A stretch of DNA of 17,338 nucleotides, taken from positions 1-17,338 of the forward strand of contig MU634018.1 in the NCBI GenBank assembly GCA_026770595.1, written 5' to 3'. The number at the start of each line of letters is the position of its first letter. The first letter of the stretch is position 1. The stretch is from Ochromonadaceae sp. CCMP2298 (taxonomy: Eukaryota > Sar > Synurophyceae > Ochromonadales > Ochromonadaceae). Shown piece after piece: positions 1 to 7,900 of this stretch. The notes under the pieces were generated by a model. The model saw nothing but the letters and a program-made list of their open reading frames with translations, made no database searches and had not been told where the DNA came from. A program made the translations under genes and the position numbers.

Positions 1-178
1 CCCCCTCTTTCCCGTGGTGTGCATGCTCCTGCTCCCTGTGCCCCCCTTCTTTATGATCCTTGTGCCCCCCATCTACGCCGTTTGTTTTTTTGTGCGTCCC
101 ATGCTCCCGCTCTGCATGCCCCCCCTCAGGTGATGTAAAGGCTACTACAGCGTCATCTTTATCTGCATCATGCCCCCC
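1..178 (-). repeat. Coding repeat: Gly-Gly-His / Lys / Glu rich tail of the TMC-like protein
   Basis: On the plus strand this stretch looks like non-coding C-rich sequence with recurring GTGCCCCCC or ATGCCCCCC words. Read on the minus strand in the TMC frame it has no stop and encodes four Gly-Gly-His units (starting near 178, 125, 71 and 47) separated by charged residues, for example GGHKDHKEGGHREQEHAHH. Composition fits a cytosolic, disordered, possibly metal-binding tail after the last membrane helix. An unrecognised intron in this stretch cannot be excluded. Confidence 0.6.
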
Positions 179-2676
179 TACACTCTGCAGGCCGCAGATG
201 ACCCTCTCCTGCCTCTTCCGCTCCTCCTGACTGGCTGCCGTCTGCGCGCCCAATGCTTTGTCTTTGGAGTAGACTGAGTACTGGGCCACATCCGCTATAT
301 TTTTGCGTACTGACAGCAGCACCACAGCAGAGAAGAACAGGACCCAGGGCACGTAGGGGTGTTCGAACAGGGCCTCGTAGATGGACAGCAGCACGGGATA
401 GTTCAGTAGAGAGTCCTTGAAGGTACCTGCGGCCGAGCGGCTGTGTACGAAGGGCCCGCAGGCGGACTGGCAGATGATGGCGGGGTAATCGGAGTCCTGA
501 CCCCAGAAGGTGTGGTAGGACGAGTCCTTGTCGGGCGTGCAGAGGTCGTCCTCCACCTCGTCCAAGCACAGCCCCACGTAGTCGTCCTGGATATCGCACG
601 ACTTGGCCATGGTTTTTGTGGTAAAGAAGTACGTACTTACGGTGACCCCCACGAGCAGGTAGGTGAGCAGGTAGAACACCGAGTAGAGAAGGGCCGCCTG
701 ACTGCCCCTGAAGGGCCTCTTAGGTCTGCTGTACAGGTGCTTGATGCAGAACTTCTCCGCCTTGAAGCTGAGGAACAAGTAGGGCGGCACGAACACGATG
801 GACAGCGGCGCGAAGGGGATGGACACGAAAACCAGTCCCAGGAAGCCCAATTTCTTCACCACCGCTTCAGCCACCTTGAACTCCTCTCTAGCCCACGGCC
901 AGCCCAGCAGCCAGTAGAGGCCTCTCTTCAAGCAGGGCGAGGCGAAGGACAGCAGCTGCGTGACCCAGGTGGCGCCCACTAGGGTGAACAGCCCGTCTGC
1001 TACCTGATCCAGATAGATGATGAGATGGTGATAATAGATGTTATCAGATGATAATAGATGATAGATAATGGATGATAGATAATGGGTGAGGTCTACATAT
1101 GCTACCTGATCCAGCCGGCAGTCGAACTGGTCAGCAGGCTCGAACTGGATGGACTCGCGCAGCCACGGGTACTGCGCGAGAAGGTAGGGGTCTGCGAGCA
1201 TCAGGAAGGAGAGGGTGAGGATGACCGTGTTCAGCTCGCTGGAGAGGTAGATCCGCACGAGGAGAAACTTCAGCTCCGTGCGTGCCGAGTCCCAGCCCTC
1301 CAGCTTGGAGATCAGCTGCAGCACCTGGGGCACGAGGCTGTTTATGATATTGAGCGCGGCGGGTACGATGAAGGGCCCCACCCCCTTGAGACCAGAGGCC
1401 CTACTGGAGCGCGAGGCGATGGCGCCCGCCGAGACGGTTAGCAGTATAATGGCCGTGAAGGACGCCCCCACCAGCAGCAGGTACAGCAGCGTGCCCAGCG
1501 TACGTCTGAGGTAGATCGCCAGCAGACCTAGGTTGGAGCGAGCCTTCTTCTGGCCCGTTTCGTGGCAGTCCTCTAGCAGCTGCAGGCAGGCGTGGTCGTG
1601 CTTGCCCCTGCACTCGTCGATGTCCTGCTTCGTGGCGAGGGAGTTGTCCCACGCGCACAGTATCTCCTTAGAGAAGGGGGCCAGGTCTTCGGCCTCAATG
1701 GCCTCTGCCGCGATGGCCCGCCTGTGCTCGTGCACCATGGTGAGTGAGAGGAAGAACAGGGTGGCAAACATGGTCACGATCACCACTGCGGCGTACACGA
1801 ACCGCTCCTTGCTATCGAAGGTTGAGTATATCATGAACTGGGGTAGGTAACCCGCGCCTGATATGAACCCCCCCAGTGTGTCCTCTTGGTGTCTGACTGA
1901 CACAGACACGTGGTAGACTGCGAACAAACCCATAACACTGGCGACCACGCAGTACTGCAGGAATACGAATCGCTGGAAGACGAAGTATGAGGCTAGGCTG
2001 GACCCGAAGTGCGCATGGATCATGTGCAGGTCTCTTCTAAAGGGCAGCATGGTAATGAGCAGCTCCCACAGAGACTTGAAGAGCTCCTTGGAGGTGCCCG
2101 AGTGCCTGATCTCCGATAGGCTGGGAGAGGGGTGAGGAGTGGAGGAAGAAGAAGAGCATGGCGTATAGGGAGTGGGGAGAGAGTTGAGTTAGTGGTGGCG
2201 GCTGTGAGGATGTAGAAACAACCCCCACACACACCCCGTCAGCTCCCACCGCCTCACCTGGGGCCCTTAAAGAGGGACGTCTCGGTCTCGGTCTCCTTAG
2301 AAAGGTTCTTGCGCAGCTCCTCGCTGAACTTGTTGATATCCTTGCTGGCCTGCTTCTGCAGCTGCTTGCCGCGCGCGCGCGTGGCGTGCTTATGGGCGTG
2401 TCTGTGCCCCCCCTCCATCTCTGCGTTCTTCGCCTCCAAGTGCTTGATGCGCTGCGTGGCCAGCAGGTTGAGGTGTCTGTATTCCGTATTCTTGTCCATG
2501 ATCTCATCGAAATGCCTCTTCACTTCTACCACCGAGTTGGCCCGGGAGGGACTCCCGGCCTCGTCGGAGTCCACAGGTCTGGGTGACATAGTCTGGTCCT
2601 CCTTGATGTCATCCTCATCAGGCTCTGGCTGGACTGGCGGTGCCGTGTTGTGCCCATGCGGGTGGACCCGGCTCAT
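1..2676 (-). CDS. TMC: TMC-like transmembrane channel protein, 3' end outside window
   Basis: Member of the transmembrane channel-like (TMC) family, related in fold to TMEM16/OSCA proteins; animal TMC1/2 form mechanotransduction channels. Exons on the minus strand: 2676-2258, 2120-1106, 1003 to beyond 1 (812 codons seen). Phases agree at both junctions (phase 2, phase 0). Seen in the protein: a soluble charged N-terminus (residues 1-165) with a short predicted coiled coil; the family-type block around residues 171-191 (IHAHFGSSLASYF); a lumenal-type stretch; P-x-x-x-x-x-x-N-x-x-x-P followed by LEGWDSARTEL and RIY near 393-430; EFKVAE and RPKRPFRGS near 519-579; and the diagnostic CGPF motif at 660-663 just before the last membrane helix. 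I count nine or ten hydrophobic helices. Odd points: a Cys-rich loop (Cys 614, 624, 633, 656, 660) and a His/Gly-rich tail. The function as a channel is inferred from the family. Anoctamin or OSCA is less likely because of CGPF. Confidence 0.85.
998..1114. repeat. 15-bp direct repeats (998-1012 and 1100-1114) flanking a tandem-repeat core
   Basis: TGCTACCTGATCCAG occurs identically at 998-1012 and 1100-1114, 102 bp apart. Between them are GATAATAGATG at 1030-1040 and 1050-1060, and the adjacent 14-mers GATGATAGATAATG at 1057-1070 and 1071-1084. The outer repeats coincide with the splice sites of intron 2 in the TMC-like gene. Confidence 0.95.
1004..1105 (-). other. TMC-like gene intron 2, bounded by 15-bp direct repeats
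   Basis: Phase 0 intron of 102 bp. Donor GATCAG|GTAGCA, acceptor GGATCAG|GTAGCA. The 15-bp word CTGGATCAGGTAGCA spans both boundaries, so the two splice sites are copies of one another. The inside is AT-rich and made of short tandem repeats, unlike the GC-rich exons. Its length is divisible by three and the frame stays open through it, so retention would add 34 residues (starting VAYVDL) between LDQ and VADGLF. I treat it as an intron because the insert is compositionally foreign and lies in a loop next to a conserved TMC block, but a retained coding insertion is possible without RNA evidence. Confidence 0.7.
2121..2257 (-). other. TMC-like gene intron 1
   Basis: Phase 2 intron of 137 bp. 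The donor reads CCCAG|GTGAGG and the acceptor follows a pyrimidine run ending CTCTCCCAG. A good branch-point candidate (CACTAACTC) lies upstream of the acceptor. Removing it joins residue 139 to SLSEIR and opens the reading frame into the TMC membrane domain; reading through gives a TGA immediately after the donor. Confidence 0.85.
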
Positions 2677-3117
2677 CTTCGAGGGCCTTCACCTAATAGT
2701 CTAGAGGGCCAGGCACAGAGATGATGATGAACAGAGCTCCCGATAAAGCCGAACAGCTCCCGAGGTGGCACCACAATACTGCTGGAGGCGAGGCAACCCG
2801 AAGCACCGCAGAACAGCAGAACTATTGCCGGGTTTGCGCAAAAATCTTGGGGCGTGTTTCGTTAATTATTCTCAAAGTCGGGGGTTCTGCCGGTCAAAGT
2901 CGGGGGTTCTGCCGTGCAAAAGTTCCCCACTTCAACTTCCCCGATCCTGTGGGAGGAATGAACTGATGAAAGGAGGTGGGAGGAGGACTGTAGAGGCATC
3001 TCCGAGAGCTCTCTGTTATTCTCTCGGCACAACTCGGTGGCAGAAAAGAACTTCTGCAAGTGTTTCTAGATGCTCGGCCTGCCGCTCGAAGAGAAGTGGA
3101 GCTCCCTAACTGATAGC
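2677..3117. promoter_or_regulatory. Divergent intergenic region between the TMC-like gene and the plastid-type gene
   Basis: The starts of two divergent genes are about 440 bp apart (about 390 bp if the upstream ATG of the plus gene is used). I see no clear TATA box. The region holds a 22-bp tandem duplication at 2872-2915 next to an AT-rich patch (TTAATTATT). TTTCTAG just before position 3070 resembles a splice acceptor, so a 5' UTR intron for the plus gene is possible. Short open frames here lack recognisable content. Confidence 0.5.
2872..2915. repeat. 22-bp tandem duplication
   Basis: Two adjacent copies of a 22-bp unit beginning TCAAAGTCGGGGGTTCTGCC, at 2872-2893 and 2894-2915, differ only in the last base. 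They sit in the middle of the divergent upstream region and so may be a doubled regulatory element. Confidence 0.95.
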
Positions 3118-3753
3118 ATGGCCTCTCCCAAGGCAGCTGCGACGGCACGCGTGCATTTGTTTAGCCCAATCAGCTTCGCCAGTAGGATCGTAGTCTGGGC
3201 TTCTCTTATGCTGGCGTTCTTCCAAATATCCTGCAGAGCTTTCGTCTTCCCTCCGCACCAGTACGGAGGTGCTGGGGCTCTTTCGTGGAAAGGTGTCGCG
3301 GCCTTGAGTATGAAGGGGTTCGAGGGGAAGTACAGTTCGTGGAAAGACAAGAGAAGTTACAAGAGGAACGTGGAGAAGAACCAAGGTGACGACTTATCAA
3401 TGAGATCTAACGGATCTGATACATCGATGGTGGGGAGTGCTCCGACCGACGCACCGCAGTTGAAAGACAGCCGCTCTTCAGTGTCTTCAGCAACGGCATC
3501 CGTGCACTGGGCTCTGTGGACGGAGCTGGTTATGCACATGCGACAGGAGCGCTTGCAGCTGGTTCTAAACTACCAGCACATCGTCGTGCGCAACGAGTCG
3601 TCGGAACCCGTTCTGCACCGGCCGATCCAGACGTTTCTCGCCACCTCGTCCGCGCAGAGGATCAACGACAGCATGGCTACACACGGCGACAAGCTGGAGC
3701 AGGAACTCACGAAGAGCATCCGAGGCAGCAGAAAGATCCAAAGCTTCATGTAA
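3118..3753 (+). CDS. Hypothetical protein with complex-plastid-type targeting signal
   Basis: Unrecognised protein of 211 residues. From the Met at 3118 the N-terminus has a basic n-region, a hydrophobic core (IVVWASLMLAFFQISC) and a signal-peptidase-type site C-R-A|F-V-F-P-P. This resembles the ASAFAP motif of ochrophyte plastid preproteins, and a Ser/Lys-rich, acid-poor stretch follows, as in transit peptides; LSM-K near residue 67 could be a second processing site. The rest is hydrophilic: a Ser-rich linker, then a predicted helical region (WTELVMHMRQERLQLVLNYQ) and a charged C-terminus. An in-frame ATG at 3070 would add 16 residues ahead of the signal and is preceded directly by TAG; I prefer 3118 because its context (AGCATGGCC) is better and the n-region shorter. 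The stop codon TAA lies inside a consensus donor (GTAAGT at 3750-3755), so the gene may continue in a further exon. Plastid import is inferred; secretion is the alternative. Confidence 0.6.
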   Translation: MASPKAAATARVHLFSPISFASRIVVWASLMLAFFQISCRAFVFPPHQYGGAGALSWKGVAALSMKGFEGKYSSWKDKRSYKRNVEKNQGDDLSMRSNGSDTSMVGSAPTDAPQLKDSRSSVSSATASVHWALWTELVMHMRQERLQLVLNYQHIVVRNESSEPVLHRPIQTFLATSSAQRINDSMATHGDKLEQELTKSIRGSRKIQSFM

Positions 3754-4096
3754 GTTGGAGAAGTCATCAACAGGTACAGACTCCGGACGTGGCTGAGACA
3801 GCAGTCAGTTTTGAGACGCTGTTACACTTACCATGTATACATGTAGCCCCTTTTCACACTGTACTTTAATCCCTTAATTAGTAGCTGAATCGTTTGCAAG
3901 CTCGTCACCTTCCCTCCCGGGCTTCGCTATTATCCATCCGCAGCAACTGAGGATTACTATCGCAGTGCGACACTGTTTACCATTGATCTGATCCACGCCA
4001 CATCAGCGCGAATGACTCCAAACTGTGACTCCAAACACGAAGAAAGCGATATCTACAACTCCTGCTTGAAAGAATCAGCTTACAATGAACGAACGC
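3754..4096. other. Convergent intergenic region
   Basis: Sequence between the 3' ends of a plus gene and a minus gene, presumably both 3' UTRs. It contains a 12-bp palindrome (CATGTATACATG at 3832-3843), two copies of TGACTCCAAAC (4013-4023 and 4026-4036), and TGTAA on the minus strand at 4084-4080, 13 bases past the stop of the small minus gene. If the upstream plus gene is spliced at 3750, a short last exon could lie here; I could not identify one. Confidence 0.5.
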
Positions 4097-4520
4097 CTAC
4101 ATCGTGGGCTCCTCTGCCTTGAGCGCCTTGAGGTGCTCGATCTCCACGATGATCTGTAGGCGATAGGGTTGTGGTGGGAATCAAATAGTGAGTCAAGTAA
4201 GGCAAGTAATGAAATGATAAATTAATCAGTTGCGTACCGGGGGCTCCTCAAACTGGTGCACGTTCGGGGGGGAGTCGAGCACCCACTCGAGTGTGTCGAC
4301 GAGATCAGGGATGATGACCTTGGTCTTCTTGACCTCCGCGGGGGCGGAGGAGAAGCACCGGGCCATTCTCGGGGCAGCGAACGCTGGCCGGACAGCTTTT
4401 CATCAAATCAGGGTCACGAGGGAGACGAGAGGCAAATTAGCGGAGCACGGAAATAAAGGAAAATCGGGGGCCCACGAGCTTACCGATGGGCGCAACGGAC
4501 TTGATCAGAACGCGGAACAT
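4097..4520 (-). CDS. Small three-exon gene, predicted mitochondrial protein of 83 residues
   Basis: Found by splicing, since no exon forms a long ORF. Minus-strand exons: 4520-4484, 4395-4238, 4153-4097. Junctions agree (phase 1, then phase 0). The product starts MFRVLIKSVAPIAVRPAF, continues through APRMARCFSSAPAEVKK, and ends with a conserved-looking acidic part (VDTLEWVLDSPPNVHQFEEP, then IIVEIEHLKALKAEEPTM, stop). The first 30 or so residues have Arg, Lys, Ser, Ala and no acidic residue, with R-C-F|S-S as a matrix-protease-type site. This is a textbook mitochondrial presequence. The mature part of about 50 residues has no membrane helix. Its size suggests a small accessory subunit or assembly factor, but I do not recognise the family. 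The gene is divergent from the dynein gene. Splice sites, phases and presequence all support it; function is unknown. Confidence 0.72.
4154..4237 (-). other. Small mitochondrial-type gene, intron 2
   Basis: Phase 0 intron of 84 bp with donor CCCCG|GTACGC and acceptor CGCCTACAG|ATCATC. It is AT-rich relative to the flanking exons and carries stops in frame. It joins FEEPP to IIVEIEH. Confidence 0.72.
4396..4483 (-). other. Small mitochondrial-type gene, intron 1
   Basis: Phase 1 intron of 88 bp with donor ATCG|GTAAGC and acceptor GAAAAG|CTGTCC. It splits an Ala codon inside the presequence. A CTGATTTGAT stretch close to the acceptor can serve as branch point. The pyrimidine run before the acceptor is weak. 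Confidence 0.7.
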
Positions 4521-4954
4521 TTCGGAATATGAAAGCGAAGGAGTTCTGTGAAGTGCTGGATGGCTTGATTTGTGGGAATGCAGATCGAGCGCCGCCGCAA
4601 GACACACACATTCCTCCGCAGGAACCCGCAAGACCAGAACAGAGAAGGCCAAGCTCACCAGCCTTGGGCCAGCGAAGAAAAACTTTGGGAAACTGGGACA
4701 AACAAGTCTGCCCAAGAATTGAGGCGTCGCTGAATATCATGCTGCTGGATAACAGCGCACAAATGCTGTAACAAATGTCCGTTTCAATTTCTCACTTTTC
4801 TGGCAGGGAAAGCATCGCTCACTTTGCTCTTGCTGTCTCTTGCTCTGCACGGCCGAGAACGATCGAACGTAGAGCCAGCCTCGAGCACAATTGAACCAAC
4901 GCTCGTCCAGGCATTTTGTGGTAAGTCTCTCTTTTCAGTTTCTAAATTGGGAAG
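4521..4954. promoter_or_regulatory. Divergent upstream region of the mitochondrial-type gene and the dynein gene
   Basis: 434 bp between two divergent start codons, presumably a bidirectional promoter. No TATA box stands out. Short open frames on both strands have no coding look. Just before the dynein ATG a consensus donor (GTAAGT at 4921-4926) and a pyrimidine-rich acceptor (CTCTTTTCAG ending at 4937) lie only 17 nt apart, too close to be one intron; either may belong to a 5' UTR intron. Confidence 0.5.
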
Positions 4955-7900
4955 ATGAGCTCCGCAATGTTGCAGGACGACCGGGTGAGGTGGATAAGGC
5001 AGAAGGTTGTCCTCGCCTTGGAGATTTCGCCCGAGTCGTTTGACGAGCATTTCACAGACTCCCTCGAACGAGCGCGGTCAGCTGGAATCGCGCGGGAGCA
5101 GCTACTTGATTATTTGAGCGATAAGCACGGACAGGGCTCCGCTGTGTTCTTTTCCGCCAATAGCTGGGCGGAGGATATTGAAGGTGAGACGGCGCCGCTG
5201 CACGCACCTTGCACTTCGAGGTAGTAGACTAACCCCCTTTTGCCAATTTATCTTGTTGTTTAGTTGAGGAGGAGGTGGAGGTAGACGTGGAGGAGGAGGA
5301 GGCCAACGAGGAGAACAAGACGGAGGGCGAGGAGGGGGCGGAGGGCGCCGAGGAGAAGCCAGCGGAGAAGCCCGCCGAGGGCACTGAGGAGGTCAAGGAG
5401 GGCGCTGCAGAGGGGGATGCTGCGGAGGGCGAGGTGGAAGCGCCCAGGGTGGCTAAGAAGAAGGTGGTGAAGGTGTCGAGGGTGCAAACGCTGAACAAGT
5501 GCGTGCTCTACATGAGCCTGGACAAGATGTCTCCAGAGATGCACGAGCGCACCACGGTCTTCTTCATCAGATCGCTGGACGGACAAGTGCCCTCCGTGGC
5601 GAGCTCCGCGGACGCTGCGGCGATGATGGGGCAGCTAGAGTTCTCCGTGATGTCTGGGGAGATCCTGCAGGGCATTGCTAACGTAATGCACCACGTGTAC
5701 CTGCCCGTCGTGCAGAAGGGCAAGGTAACCGAGGACGATGTGGGCACACAGGAGGCAGAGGTGGCCCAGAACCTGCGCCACGAGCTGAACCTAAACATCA
5801 ACAAGTTCGAGCAGCAGATGCGCCACCTGGTCGTACAGAGCCGCGGGGACACGCGGCTGGCCATCCCCAACCTCATCATCACCAACCCCGCCGCGGCCGT
5901 GGAGGACCCCCACATCGTCTCGGAGGTCGAGATAGCCCTAGAAAACTGGACCGCCGTGGTGGCTGGCGCGGTAGAGGGCGAGCACCAGAAGATGTCCAAG
6001 ACGCAGCGCACTCCGTTGGAGGAGATCGAGTTCTGGAGGGACCGCAACGCCAATCTGAGCGTGCTCTTCGACCAGATAAACGCCCCCAAGGTGCAGCTGA
6101 TGCTGCAGGTGATCAAGCTCATGGACATCCCTCAGCTGAGCAGTTTTAACTTCCACTTCTCTGAGCTGACCAAGCTGTACCTGGAGGCCAAGGACAACGT
6201 GAAGTTCCTGACGACCCTGGAGAGGCACTTCAAGCACATCGCCGAGGGCAGCTACCAAACAATCCTGGAGTCGATGCAGAGCATGGTGAACGGCCTGCGC
6301 ATGGTGTGGGTCATCTCTCGGCACTACAACACTGACGAGCGCATGGCCCCGCTGATGGAGAACATCGCAGAGACGCTCGTGAGACGCGTCAGAGAGGGGG
6401 TACGGCTGTCGGACATCCTGGCTATGGACTTCAAGCACAGCAAGCGACTGGTGCAGGAGGCCCGGGACGTGCTGCTGAAGTGGTCAGAGACGTACTTCCG
6501 GATGCGCAAGCGTATCGAGGACGGAGGCTCGGACCACCGCTGGGAGTTCGACAGAAAGGCGCTGTTCAGTAAGACCGACTACATGTCGGAGATATGTGCC
6601 AACATCCTCGAGATAATCGAGGCGCTCGACCACTTCAGAGTGTTCCTGGGGCCTGAGCTGAAGGCCGTAACGGGCGACTCTGCGGGTATCGACGAGGTGA
6701 TCAAGCGCGTGGACGGTCTGACTGCTCCGCTCAAGGTGCCCTTCGAGGAGAAGATCTTCGACAAGTCGTACGAGAAGCCCTGGGACGCGATCATGAAGAA
6801 GTTCAGAGCCTCCGTGATGGAGATCGAGAAAATGACGGAGCTGTTCATCAAAGAGAGCTTCCGGAAGCTACGATCGGCCGAGGGAGCCTTCGAGCTGGTC
6901 AAGAACTTCCAGAAGATCGGCTCGGGCGGCGGGGCGGCCCCCAGCTCCAACGGCGCGCCGGTTGCTGGCAGCTCCATCAAGCAGCAGATATCTGACCGCT
7001 ACAAGGACATTCTAGAGCAGTACATGAACGAGCTGGCGTCCATCAAGCACCTGTTCGAGACGCAGAAGGACCGCCCCAACCTGTACAAGAACTTCCCCCC
7101 CATCGCAGGCTCCATCGCATGGGCCAGGGACCTCTACCACCGAGCAAAGAGGCCCATTTTGAGGTTCAAGAAGCACGGGGGCTTGCTGGAGGACAGCTAT
7201 GGGGAGGATGTAAAGAACGCGTATCTGGAGTTCGCCAAGGCCGTGGACTCATACGTGTCCGACCTGTACTCTGAGTGGGAGAGCACCGTGCCCAGCATGG
7301 TGATGGAGAAGCTGCGTCTGCCGGTGCTGTGCTCCATAGCGGCCTACACCGCGCCCTCCAAGACTGCCAAGGACGGCACCGGCTTCGTCCTGCCCCCTCC
7401 CCCCTACCGCGTCTCCTTCGCGCACGAGATGAAGATGATCATCAAGGAGTCCCGCTACCTGGACAAGCTGGGCTTCCGCATCCCCGAGCAGGCGCTCAAC
7501 GTCACCCTGCAGGAGAAGAAGTACCAAGACATCATCCGATCCTTGAACGAGAAGCTGCACGAGTACGACAGGCTGCTGGCCACGCTGTCCCCCGTGGAGC
7601 GCAAGCTGCTGCAGACCCAGATCGACGAGCTGAACACCACTATTAAGGGGGGCTTCTACCCGCTCAACTGGACCTCCCAGCGCATCCCTGCCTACATCGA
7701 GGACCTCAACCTGGCCCTGGAGCGGTTCGGCAGCATCATCTCGCAGGTGCACAAGAACGCCGCCATGATACACGACGTCATCGACAAAATCTCCTCCACT
7801 TTGCTGGTGCGCGGCACAGATCTGGTGCAGTCTGACGGACAGGTGGGGCCTATGGACATCAGCGAGTTCTTCGAGACGGTGGAGAAGCGCCGAAACGAGC

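Noticed and set aside
443-982. 179-residue plus-strand frame, and one at 1082-1441
   Set aside because: Both are antisense to the TMC-like exons, whose minus-strand frame carries the family motifs. The second also runs into the repeat-bounded intron.
2721-2966. 81-residue plus-strand frame in the divergent region
   Set aside because: It includes the 22-bp tandem repeat, overlaps another unrelated open frame and has no recognisable features. An upstream exon cannot be excluded but is not supported.
4529-4771. 80-residue plus-strand frame before the dynein gene
   Set aside because: It has no domain, no good start context and lies in the presumed bidirectional promoter. It does not join in frame to the dynein start.
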